A stretch of 64,000 nt of DNA from Bisbaumannia sp015645095 (GTDB lineage Bacteria > Pseudomonadota > Gammaproteobacteria > Pseudomonadales > Halomonadaceae). Positions 15,872-23,250 of the stretch are shown here, one piece after another. Under the pieces are notes generated by a model. It saw nothing but the letters and a program-made list of their open reading frames with translations. It had not been told where the DNA came from and searched no databases. Within the stretch, counting starts at the first letter, position 1, and the number at the start of each line of letters is the position of its first letter. Location: the NCBI GenBank assembly GCA_036871055.1, contig CP141893.1, positions 3,038,001 through 3,102,000 on the forward strand, in the 5' to 3' direction. The translations under genes were made by a program, and so were the position numbers.

Positions 15872-16792
15872 TCAGGCCTCGGCCAACCGAGCCTCGGCGA
15901 GCGCCTTGAGGCTCGCCCGGCTCGCCGCCATCCGCACCACGCTGCCCACGACGATCAGGCAGGGCGAGGGCAGTGGCTCGGCCGCCAACTTCGCGGGCAT
16001 CTCAGCCAGGGTGCCGATCAGCGCCCGCTGCTCGGGCAGGCTGGCATTGGCCACCAACATGATCGGCCAGTCGTCGGGCAGGCCGGCGCCGCGCAGCCCG
16101 TCGCAGATCGCCTCGACCTTGGCCAGGCCCATATAGAACACCAGGGTCTCGTCACGACGCGCCAGCGCCGCCCAGTCGGGCTCGCCGTCGGCGCGGCACA
16201 GCTGGGCGGTGACCAGGCGCAGCTGCTGGGCATGGGCCCGGTCGGTGAGCGGGATGCCCATGCCGGCGCAGGCCGCCGAGGCGGCGGTGATGCCGGGCAC
16301 GATCTCGGTGGGCACCCCCGCCGCATCCAGGGCGGCGAGCTCCTCGCCCATGCGCCCGAAGACCCCGGGGTCGCCGCCCTTGAGGCGTACCACCGACTTG
16401 CCCTGCCCCGCCAGTTCCACCAGCAGCTCGCCGATCTCCGCCTGGGGCACGCTATGGTGGCCACTCGCCTTGCCCACATAGTAGCGCTCCCGGTGGGCAG
16501 GAATCAGCGCCAGCACCTCATCCCCCACCAAGCGGTCATAGACCACCGCATCGGCCTCGCCCAGCAGGCGGGCAGCCCTGAGGGTCAGCAGCTCCGCCGC
16601 GCCGCTGCCGGCCCCCACCAGGTAGACGCTGCCGGGGCGACAGTCACCGCCCAGGGCCGTGCCCTTCCGGTGATCCGCGCCATCGGTCCGCCAGGGAGCG
16701 GGGGCACCGATCAACCGCGCCAGGCCGCGCAGCGGCGCCAGCAGGGCGTACCATAAGGCGCGAGTCTTGAGGGTCTGATTCAGGGTTCGCAT
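15872..16792 (-). CDS. cobA: Uroporphyrinogen-III C-methyltransferase (SUMT), siroheme synthesis
   Basis: A 306-residue SAM-dependent methyltransferase making precorrin-2 for siroheme, the cofactor of nitrite reductase NirB. Motifs: VYLVGAGSGAAELLTLRAA (normally GAGPGD), YDRLV, VRLKGGDPGVFGRMGEE and IVPGITAASAACAGMGIPLT. About 57 residues precede the methyltransferase domain, an N-terminal extension without recognised motif. ATG 16792 has a strong GGAGGAGAAGG site and lies 13 bases inside the end of nasA, so it is coupled to nitrate reductase translation. Its single-domain form means the dehydrogenase/ferrochelatase steps must be encoded elsewhere. Confidence 0.92.
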   Translation of the reverse strand: MRTLNQTLKTRALWYALLAPLRGLARLIGAPAPWRTDGADHRKGTALGGDCRPGSVYLVGAGSGAAELLTLRAARLLGEADAVVYDRLVGDEVLALIPAHRERYYVGKASGHHSVPQAEIGELLVELAGQGKSVVRLKGGDPGVFGRMGEELAALDAAGVPTEIVPGITAASAACAGMGIPLTDRAHAQQLRLVTAQLCRADGEPDWAALARRDETLVFYMGLAKVEAICDGLRGAGLPDDWPIMLVANASLPEQRALIGTLAEMPAKLAAEPLPSPCLIVVGSVVRMAASRASLKALAEARLAEA

Positions 16793-19512
16793 GGGGCCTT
16801 CTCCTCCGCGGCACACGCCGTGCGGTGCTCTTCGATCAGAGACTTGAGTTCGGGAATGCAGCTGCCGCACTGGGTGCCGCAGGCCAGCCGGGCGCCCAGC
16901 GCCTCGACGCTGATATCACCGCCGCGGATCGCCGCGACGATCGCCTTCTGGCCCACCTGGTGGCAGCTGCACACCACCGGTCCGCTATCGGCGGCGCCAT
17001 CGTCGCAACCGGCCAGCAGGCGGCGCCGGCGTTCGGGGGCCAGGGCCTCGCCGCGGGCGGCCTCGGCGAAACGTTCATCGAGCCAGGCCAGCCCCGGCAG
17101 CTCCGCCGGGGGGCCCACCATCAGCCACCAGCGCAGGCGTCCGTCCTCGATCCCGGCGGCGCGCAGCCGACCACCGGTGGGATCGTCGAGCCACAGCGCC
17201 GGGGCCACCGGCAGCTCGCGCGTCACCCAGGCCAGCCAGTCGCGACCGGCGCTCTCGGGGGCCCCGGCCAGTTGCCAGCGCTGGCCATGGGCCAGGGGGA
17301 TACGCGCCCAGTAGGCGGCCTCCGTGCACCAGCCGGGCGTCACCGCCAGGTCATCGGCCACCAGCAGGGTCGCCTCCCAGGCGACGGCCAGGGGCTCGAG
17401 GGCCACGGCGCCATGCTTGGACTCGGGCTGGCCGGAGACGGGATCGAGGTGGGCCTCCAGCAGGCTGCCCATACGCGCGTTCCCGCTGAAGCGATCACTC
17501 CAGTGCATGGGCACGAATACCTCGCCACGGCGCTGCCCCTTGGTGAGCCGCACCCGGCCCAGGTAGTCGCCGCCGGCACCACGCAGCCGGGCCAGTTGCT
17601 GGTCACCGACGCCCAGCGCCAGGGCATCCTCGGGGGTGATCTCGATAAAGGGCTCGGCGCGGTGATTCATCAGCCGCGGCGCCCGGGCGGTGCGGGTCAT
17701 GGTGTGCCACTGATCGCGGATGCGCCCGGTATTGAGGCGCAGCGGCCGCGCCTCGCAGAGCGCCTGCTCGGGGGCCCGCGGGCGCACCGGGATCAGCCTG
17801 GCCAGGCCATCCGGGGTGGCGAAGCGACCATCCTCGAAGAGCCGGGCGGTGCCCTGGGGCGCGGCGGTGGTGACCGGCCACTGGATGGGCGCCAGGGCGT
17901 CGTAGGCGGCGCGATCGAGCCCGGCCAGCGCGGAGATATCGAATAGCCGCTCGCCCGGGGTGCCGGGAAGGTTCTCGAAGCCGGAGAGCCGGGCGTGCTC
18001 GTCGAAGATTTCGCAAGGATGCGAGTAGTCGAAGGCCTCGCCATAACCCAGGCGATGCGCCACCTGGGTGATGATCCACCAGTCGTGCTTCGCCTCCCCC
18101 GGCGGCGGCAACAGGCCGCGCTGGCGGGAGATACGCCGTTCGGAGTTGGTCACGGTGCCATTCTTCTCCGACCAGCTCGATGCCGGCAGCACGATATCCG
18201 CATAGGCCAGCAGGTCGGTATCGGCCATGCACTCGGAGACGATCACCAGCGGACACTTCTCGAGTGCCGCCCGCACCCGATCGGCTCGGGGCAGGCTGAC
18301 CGCCGGGTTGGTGGCCATGATCCATAGCGCCCGGACCTCGCCCCGCTCGATGGCCTCGAAGAGTTCCACCGCCTTGTGGCCGGGGCCCTCGGGCAGGGTC
18401 GGGGTCAGCGACCCGGTGGTCCAGAAGCGGGTCACCCGGTCGAGGGCGCCCGGGGTGTGGTAGTCCATATGGGCGGCCAGTTGGTTGGCCAGGCCGCCCA
18501 CCTCGCGGCCGCCCATGGCGTTGGGCTGGCCGGTGATGGAGAAGGGCCCGGCCCCGGGCAGGCCGAGCTTGCCGCCGGCCAGGTGGCAATTGATGATGGC
18601 GTTGCACTTGTCGGTGCCGCTGGAGGACTGGTTGACCCCCTGGGAGTAGAGGGTCACCACATGCAGCTGGCTGGCGAACCAGTAGTAGAAGGTCTCCAGG
18701 CGCTCCGGGTCCAGGTCGCAGTCGGCGGCAATGGCCTCCACCGAGGCATCGTCTTCCCGGGCCGCGGCCAGGACCTCGTCGAACCCCTGGGTGTGCTGCG
18801 CCAGGTAGACCCGGTCGAGCTTGCCCTTGTCGGCCATCCAGGCCAGCAGGCCGGTGAACAGCCGGGCGTCGCTGCCGGGTTTGAGGCCCAGGTAGAGGTC
18901 GGCGATCTCGCAGCTGTCGGTGACCCGGGGATCGATCACCACCACCCGCATCAAGGGGTTGCGGGTCTTGGCCACCTTGAGGCGCTGGTAGAGCACCGGG
19001 TGGTTCCAGGCCAGGTTGGAGCCCACCAGCACCACCAGCTCGGCCTCCTCCAGGTCTTCGTAGCTGCAGGGCACGGCGTCGGCGCCCAGGCTGCGCTTGT
19101 AAGCGGCCACCGCCGAGGCCATGCAGAGCCGCGAGTTGGTGTCCAGGTGGGGGGTGCCGAGGAAGCCCTTGAAGAGCTTGTTGGCGGCGTAATAGTCCTC
19201 GGTGAGCAATTGCCCGGAGAGGTAGGCCGCCACCGCGCCGTCGCCGTGCTCGCGACGGGTCGCCGCCAGGCGCTCGGCCACGGCGTCGAGCGCCGTCTCC
19301 CAGTCCACCTCGGCGCCATCGACCCGGGGACGGGTCAGGCGCCCCCGGTGGCCGAGGGTCTCGTGGAGGGCCGAGCCCTTGACGCAGAGGCGGCCATAGT
19401 TGGCCGGATGCTCGCTGTCGCCGCTGACGCCGACGATCCGCTCGCCCTCCAGCTCCGCCACGACGCCGCAGCCGACGCCGCAGTACGGACAGGTGGTTCG
19501 CGCCTGATGCAT
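16780..19512 (-). CDS. nasA: Assimilatory nitrate reductase, catalytic subunit
   Basis: A 910-residue cytoplasmic molybdenum enzyme reducing nitrate to nitrite. The N-terminal [4Fe-4S] ligands are Cys8, Cys11, Cys15 (CPYCGVGC) and Cys43 (GRLCVKG). The Mo-bis-MGD domains follow, with SQGVNQSSSGTDKCNAIINCH and a C-terminal dinucleotide-binding domain (LNTGRIRDQWHTMTRT). The last about 70 residues are a BFD-like [2Fe-2S] domain (VVCSCHQVGQKAI then CGTQCGSCIPEL), as in other NasA proteins that receive electrons from a flavoprotein. It overlaps the SUMT gene by 13 bases. A sigma-54 promoter and an attenuator-type leader precede it. Confidence 0.94.
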   Translation of the reverse strand: MHQARTTCPYCGVGCGVVAELEGERIVGVSGDSEHPANYGRLCVKGSALHETLGHRGRLTRPRVDGAEVDWETALDAVAERLAATRREHGDGAVAAYLSGQLLTEDYYAANKLFKGFLGTPHLDTNSRLCMASAVAAYKRSLGADAVPCSYEDLEEAELVVLVGSNLAWNHPVLYQRLKVAKTRNPLMRVVVIDPRVTDSCEIADLYLGLKPGSDARLFTGLLAWMADKGKLDRVYLAQHTQGFDEVLAAAREDDASVEAIAADCDLDPERLETFYYWFASQLHVVTLYSQGVNQSSSGTDKCNAIINCHLAGGKLGLPGAGPFSITGQPNAMGGREVGGLANQLAAHMDYHTPGALDRVTRFWTTGSLTPTLPEGPGHKAVELFEAIERGEVRALWIMATNPAVSLPRADRVRAALEKCPLVIVSECMADTDLLAYADIVLPASSWSEKNGTVTNSERRISRQRGLLPPPGEAKHDWWIITQVAHRLGYGEAFDYSHPCEIFDEHARLSGFENLPGTPGERLFDISALAGLDRAAYDALAPIQWPVTTAAPQGTARLFEDGRFATPDGLARLIPVRPRAPEQALCEARPLRLNTGRIRDQWHTMTRTARAPRLMNHRAEPFIEITPEDALALGVGDQQLARLRGAGGDYLGRVRLTKGQRRGEVFVPMHWSDRFSGNARMGSLLEAHLDPVSGQPESKHGAVALEPLAVAWEATLLVADDLAVTPGWCTEAAYWARIPLAHGQRWQLAGAPESAGRDWLAWVTRELPVAPALWLDDPTGGRLRAAGIEDGRLRWWLMVGPPAELPGLAWLDERFAEAARGEALAPERRRRLLAGCDDGAADSGPVVCSCHQVGQKAIVAAIRGGDISVEALGARLACGTQCGSCIPELKSLIEEHRTACAAEEKAPCEP

Positions 19513-19528
19513 AGGTTTGCCTCTTGAA

Positions 19529-19583
19529 ACGACGATGGCGCCCTCCCTCGGCCGCTAGGCCGTGGGCAGGACGCCATTGTCGT
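19529..19583 (-). terminator. Attenuator-type hairpin in the nasA leader
   Basis: On the minus strand ACGACAATGGCG (19583-19572) pairs with CGCCATCGTCGT (19540-19529) with one mismatch, and the stem end is followed by TTTC. It lies 16 bases upstream of the nasA start and downstream of a hexaloop hairpin and a sigma-54 promoter, the usual place for a NasT-controlled terminator. Confidence 0.65.
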
Positions 19584-19608
19584 GTTCGCTGAACTGCTGC
19601 TATCAATA

Positions 19609-19624
19609 GGACCGCCATTGGTCC
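19609..19624 (-). promoter_or_regulatory. Candidate ANTAR (NasT) target hairpin in the nasA leader
   Basis: On the minus strand GGACC and GGTCC form a 5-bp stem closing the hexaloop AATGGC. Known ANTAR-responsive RNAs have tandem stems with six-base loops carrying A at position 1 and G at position 4; this loop fits both. It lies about seven bases after the start predicted from the sigma-54 promoter. A small stem GTTC-AGC-GAAC follows at about 19580-19590. Confidence 0.55.
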
Positions 19625-19641
19625 CGGGTTACCTCGATTAA

Positions 19642-19657
19642 AGCAAGCCCTGTGCCA
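19642..19657 (-). promoter_or_regulatory. Sigma-54 promoter of nasA
   Basis: The minus strand reads TGGCAC-AGGGC-TTGCT, a near-perfect RpoN promoter with ten bases between the invariant GG and GC. The predicted start is near 19631, giving a leader of about 120 bases before nasA. This implies NtrC/RpoN control by nitrogen limitation. Confidence 0.8.
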
Positions 19658-19858
19658 TGCTCACGCTAGCAACTAGCAAGTTATTGATTATTCAATTTTT
19701 ATCTATGGAGAAGCCGGTCCCGCCCGGCGCCCCCGCGATACCCCACGCACCATAAGAAGGCACCTTCAGGCGTGACTGCACCCCGGCGGCGCAGGCCGAG
19801 GGTGGCTCATTCCAGTACGGGCCATCGACGAGCCGCCTGGAGGCCGATGCCCTCCCTC

Positions 19859-20027
19859 GGGTTATCGCCGCCGAGTTGATGAGGGGCGCTGGGGGCAGGA
19901 TGGAGCGGGGGTTTTTTGCCAGGGATGGCAAAAGTAGCGCCCAGGGAGGGGTTTACAGCGCCCCGCGATGGCCTGCCCCCAGGGTAGCCCCGGGCTGCCT
20001 GCAAGAGGCCTGCGACAGCGATAGCCC
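19859..20027 (+). repeat. Structured intergenic repeat, copy B
   Basis: A 169-base copy beginning GGGTTATCGC and ending GCGATAGCCC, which are near-perfect terminal inverted repeats. The core has GGGGCGCTG (19883), the hairpin TTTTGCCA-GGGA-TGGCAAAA (19914-19933), CAGCGCCCC and CTGCCCCCAG. GGGGCGCTG can pair with CAGCGCCCC and CTGGGGGCAG with CTGCCCCCAG; the two helices share bases and exclude each other. It lies between the nasA promoter and the nasT promoter, within the long (595-base) divergent spacer. Confidence 0.85.
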
Positions 20028-20056
20028 CATTTTCCCTCTCCCGATCCCCGGACAAT

Positions 20057-20072
20057 TGGAACGTTTCTTGCT
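20057..20072 (+). promoter_or_regulatory. Sigma-54 promoter of nasTS-nirBD
   Basis: TGGAACGTTTCTTGCT has GG and GC ten bases apart, as in RpoN promoters. The predicted start is near 20083, 25 bases before nasT. Together with the nasA promoter on the opposite strand this makes both nas units RpoN-dependent. Confidence 0.72.
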
Positions 20073-20107
20073 TAGGCATAAGACCTGATCTTCCAGCGAG
20101 TCCCGTT

Positions 20108-20707
20108 ATGTCCCCACCCACCTCCCTGAAGATATTGCTGGTCGACGACGAAGTGGTGCGCGCCGCCATGGTCGAGGAGGCCCTGACCCACGAGGGGCAC
20201 CGGGTGATCTGCCGCCTGACCAGCCCCGCCAGCCTCAACGAGATGGTTGCTCGCCATGCCCCCGATGTGGTGATCATCGACATGGAGTCCCCGGATCGGG
20301 ACACCCTGGACAGCATGGCGCTGCTCAACCGCGAGAACCCCCGCCCGGTGGTCTTCTTCGCCGACCAGCACGACCCGGAGACCCTCCAGGCCGCCCTCAA
20401 GGTCGGGGTCAGCGCCTATGTGGTGGACGGCCTGGTGCCCGGCCGGGTCAAGCCGATCATCGAGGTGGCCATCGCCCGCTTCGACGCCTTCCAGTCGCTA
20501 CGCCGCGAGCTGGACAAGACCCGCAACCAGCTCAGCGAGCGCAAGCGCATCGAGCGCGCCAAGGGACTGCTGATGAAGCATCAAAATACCGACGAGGAGC
20601 AGGCCTACCGCATGCTGCGCAAGCTGGCCATGGACCGTGGCCAGCGTCTCGCCCAGGTGGCCGACAACGTCATCGATATCCTCGAACGCCTGGAGAACGG
20701 CCTATGA
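20108..20707 (+). CDS. nasT: NasT, ANTAR-domain response regulator (antiterminator)
   Basis: A 199-residue cytoplasmic regulator. Residues about 5-125 are a receiver-like domain (ILLVDDEVVRA, then VVIIDMES with the Asp at the phosphorylation position). Residues about 130-195 are an ANTAR RNA-binding domain (ERKRIERAKGLLMKHQNTDE). In known systems NasS holds NasT inactive until nitrate or nitrite binds NasS; free NasT then binds leader RNA and prevents termination. It overlaps nasS by four bases (ATGA), keeping the two proteins stoichiometric. Two candidate target leaders (nasA and the FAD oxidoreductase/nirB) are in this window. Confidence 0.93.
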   Translation: MSPPTSLKILLVDDEVVRAAMVEEALTHEGHRVICRLTSPASLNEMVARHAPDVVIIDMESPDRDTLDSMALLNRENPRPVVFFADQHDPETLQAALKVGVSAYVVDGLVPGRVKPIIEVAIARFDAFQSLRRELDKTRNQLSERKRIERAKGLLMKHQNTDEEQAYRMLRKLAMDRGQRLAQVADNVIDILERLENGL

Positions 20708-21789
20708 CCTTCCTACCGGATGCCGAACGTCCCGACCTGACCCTGGGCTTCGTGCCGCTGCTGGACTCTGCCCTGCTGGTGATCGCCCGGGAGGCGGGCT
20801 TCTTCGCCGACCAGGGCCTGGACGTGACCCTGGCCCGCCAGAACACCTGGTCGACCCTGCGCGACAAGGTGGCCGCCGGCCTGCTCGACGGCGCCCAGAT
20901 GCTCGCCCCCCTGCCGCTGGCCATGAGCCTGGGGCTGGGCCGGGCCCCCTGCGAGACCCTGGCCCCGGTGACCCTGTCCCGCAACGGCAACGCCCTGGTG
21001 CTCTCCGAGCGCCTCGCCGAGGCCAGCCACGCCCACCTGGCGGTGGACCCGGCACGCAGCGCCCAGGCCCTGGCCGCGGCCCTGCCGACGCTGTCCCGCC
21101 CACCGCGGCTGGCCATGGTCTACCCCTACTCCTGCCAGCACTATCAGCTGCGCCACTGGCTCGACCTGGGCGGCCTCGACCCGGACCGCGACGTCGAGCT
21201 GGTAGTGCTGCCGCCGCCGCGCATGGTGGATGCCATGGAGGCCGGGGAGATCGACGGCTTCTGTGTCGGCGAGCCCTGGGGCAGCCTGGCCCAGCACCGG
21301 GGCGCGGGGCGCATCGTCGCCACCGGCGCCCAGCTGTGGCCGGAGGCCCCGGAGAAGGTGCTGGGAGTGACCCGCTCCTGGGCGCGCTGCTATCCGACCA
21401 CCCTGGCCCGGCTGATCGCCGCCCTGCACCAGGCCAGCGACTGGCTGGCGGCGGATCCTGGCCATGCCCGGCGCACCCTGGAGTGGCTGGCCCTGCCCCC
21501 CTACCTGGATCGCTCGGTGGCCCACCTCTCGCGGCTGCCCCTCAACGAGACGCCGATTCGCCAGCGTTTGTGCGGCAGTGAGGTACTGCGCCCCGATCCC
21601 GAGAGCGCCGCCGGCTTCGCCGAGCACCTGGACCAGGCCCTGCGCCGGGAGGGGCGGCGCCTGGACCTGGCCAGCCTGCGCACCTGCCATGACCCCGTGC
21701 ATTACGACGCGGCCCTGCACCAGGCCGGTGCAGAGGACGCCAAAGGTGGCGCGTCCCCGGATCCACAGCCGAATAGCAACCCTATGTAA
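20704..21789 (+). CDS. nasS: NasS, cytoplasmic nitrate/nitrite-sensing protein (CmpA/NrtA-like)
   Basis: A 361-residue periplasmic-binding-protein fold of the NrtA/CmpA type but without any signal peptide: it starts MTFLPDAERPDLTLGFVPL, directly at the first strand. That matches NasS, the cytoplasmic nitrate sensor that sequesters NasT. Typical segments are FFADQGLDVTLARQNTWSTLRDKVAAGLLDGAQML and GEIDGFCVGEPWG. The start codon overlaps the nasT stop. The extreme 3' coding region (21735-21756) can fold into a stem with the hexaloop AAAGGT, possibly part of the downstream leader. Confidence 0.92.
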   Translation: MTFLPDAERPDLTLGFVPLLDSALLVIAREAGFFADQGLDVTLARQNTWSTLRDKVAAGLLDGAQMLAPLPLAMSLGLGRAPCETLAPVTLSRNGNALVLSERLAEASHAHLAVDPARSAQALAAALPTLSRPPRLAMVYPYSCQHYQLRHWLDLGGLDPDRDVELVVLPPPRMVDAMEAGEIDGFCVGEPWGSLAQHRGAGRIVATGAQLWPEAPEKVLGVTRSWARCYPTTLARLIAALHQASDWLAADPGHARRTLEWLALPPYLDRSVAHLSRLPLNETPIRQRLCGSEVLRPDPESAAGFAEHLDQALRREGRRLDLASLRTCHDPVHYDAALHQAGAEDAKGGASPDPQPNSNPM

Positions 21790-21876
21790 TCACGTAAAAA
21801 ATCGTCTTACCCCGGCATCTTGGCCGGGTTCTTGAAGGTTCTTGATCAGCACGGGGCATCAACGGCGATCGCCCCG
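21735..21876 (+). promoter_or_regulatory. Candidate ANTAR (NasT) target stem-loops before the nirB unit
   Basis: Three hairpins with six-base loops precede a strong terminator. (1) 21735-21756, stem GGACGC-C/G-GCGTCC, loop AAAGGT, inside the nasS end. (2) 21811-21828, stem CCCGGC/GCCGGG, loop ATCTTG, followed by TTCTT and possibly a terminator itself. (3) 21852-21876, stem CGGGGC-ATC/GAT-(C)-GCCCCG, loop AACGGC. Loops 1 and 3 have the A1 and G4 expected for ANTAR-recognised RNA; loop 2 has only A1. Hairpin 3 ends 13 bases before the terminator, the usual arrangement. Which hairpin is the first of the pair is unclear. Confidence 0.55.
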
Positions 21877-21889
21877 ACAGGATTCAGAC

Positions 21890-21936
21890 AACGGCGTCTT
21901 CCCCTGGCCTACGGGCCCGGGGAAGACGCCGTTTTT
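21890..21936 (+). terminator. Attenuator (intrinsic terminator) between nasS and the FAD oxidoreductase/nirB
   Basis: A perfect 15-bp stem (21890-21904 with 21919-21933) extended by an inner GGCC/GGCC pairing, followed by a five-T tract and GGTTTT. It ends 30 bases before the next start codon and would block nirBD transcription unless prevented, most likely by NasT. Confidence 0.85.
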
Positions 21937-21965
21937 GGTTTTCGCCACGACAGGAGACGCTCCCC

Positions 21966-23249
21966 ATGCCTCAACTCACCCCGGACGAGCCCCTGGTGAT
22001 CATCGGCAACGGCATGGCCGGCCACCGGCTGGTGGAGGCCCTGATCAAGCGGGCCGATCGGCCGGCACGCATCATCGTGCTGGGCGAGGAGACCGCCCCG
22101 GCCTACAACCGCATCCTGCTCTCTCCCTGGCTGGCCGGCGAGATGGCCCGCGACGCCCTGACCCTGCGCGATACCAACTGGTACGCCGACCAGGGCATCG
22201 AGCTGATCCTCGGCGAGCGGGTGACCGGGATCGACCGCCAGGCCCGGCGCCTGACCACCGACGCCGGACGCACCCTCGACTATGGCCGCCTGGTGCTGGC
22301 CACCGGCTCGCGGCCGGCCATGCCGGCGGTGCCCGGCATCGAGCTGGCGGGCGTGCACGGCTTCCGCGACCTGGACGACGCCGAGGCGCTGATGGCCGCC
22401 GCCGATAGCGGTGCCGAGACCCTGGTGGTGGGCGGCGGCCTGCTGGGCCTGGAGGCCGCCGAGGGCATGCGCAAGCGCGGCGCCCGGGCCGGCGTGCTGC
22501 AACGCGCCGACCGGCTGATGAACCGCCAGCTCGACGCCACCGCCGCCGCCCTGCTGGAGGAAGAGCTTCGCGGCCGCGGCCTCGCGATCCATACCGGCGC
22601 GCGCCTGGCATGGCTGGAGGACGACGGCCGCGGCCGGGTGGCGGCGCTGCACCTGGAGGACGGGCGCCGGCTGCCCGCCGACTGCGTGGTGATCGCCGCC
22701 GGCATCACCCCCAATACCCAACTGGGCGAGGCTGCCGGCCTGGCCATGGGCCGCGCCATCCGGGTCGATGACCACCTCACCAGCTCCGATCCGCATATCC
22801 ATGCCCTCGGCGAATGCTGCGAGTTCGCCGGCCACACCTATGGCCTGGTGGAGCCGATCTGGCGCCAGGTGGAGGTGCTGGCCGCGCGCCTGTGCGGCGA
22901 GCCGACGCCCGGCTACCGGGAGGCCGCGACCGCCACCAAGCTCAAGATCAGCGGCATCGCCCTCTACGCCTTCGGCCCCACCGAGGCCGACGACGACCAC
23001 GAGGTGCTGGTCTACCAGGACCCCGACCAGGGCGACTACCGCCGCCTGCTGCTGCGCGACGGCCGCCTGGAGGGCGCCGTGCTCTATGGCGATACCGCCA
23101 TGGGCCCCTGGTACTTCGCCCAGGCCCAGGCCGGCCGCGATCTCGGCGCCTGCCGCCCTGCCCTGCTGCTGGGCGCGGCCGATGCCGACGCCCTGCTCGA
23201 CGATCCCAATTCTGCCACTCAGCCCCGCCCCGTGAAGGAGGCCGCATAA
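21966..23249 (+). CDS. FAD/NAD(P)-dependent oxidoreductase of the nitrate assimilation operon
   Basis: A 427-residue pyridine-nucleotide-disulfide-type flavoprotein. The FAD loop is VIIGNGMAGHRL near residue 12 and the NAD loop VVGGGLLGLEAAEGM near residue 156. It resembles the N-terminal half of NirB but lacks the BFD and siroheme domains, and also lacks the [2Fe-2S] part of Klebsiella NasC. Position directly before nirB and near nasA suggests it is the NAD(P)H-to-nitrate-reductase electron donor (NasC/NasB-like), passing electrons to the BFD domain of NasA; this is inference. One base separates it from nirB. Start ATG follows AGGAGACGCTCCCC. Confidence 0.8.
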   Translation: MPQLTPDEPLVIIGNGMAGHRLVEALIKRADRPARIIVLGEETAPAYNRILLSPWLAGEMARDALTLRDTNWYADQGIELILGERVTGIDRQARRLTTDAGRTLDYGRLVLATGSRPAMPAVPGIELAGVHGFRDLDDAEALMAAADSGAETLVVGGGLLGLEAAEGMRKRGARAGVLQRADRLMNRQLDATAAALLEEELRGRGLAIHTGARLAWLEDDGRGRVAALHLEDGRRLPADCVVIAAGITPNTQLGEAAGLAMGRAIRVDDHLTSSDPHIHALGECCEFAGHTYGLVEPIWRQVEVLAARLCGEPTPGYREAATATKLKISGIALYAFGPTEADDDHEVLVYQDPDQGDYRRLLLRDGRLEGAVLYGDTAMGPWYFAQAQAGRDLGACRPALLLGAADADALLDDPNSATQPRPVKEAA

Positions 23250-23250
23250 C

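Noticed and set aside
19642..19661. Stem-loop AGCA...TGCT as the first ANTAR hairpin of the nasA leader
   Set aside because: The same bases form the sigma-54 promoter TGGCAC-N5-TTGCT and would lie upstream of the transcription start, so they are not in the leader RNA.
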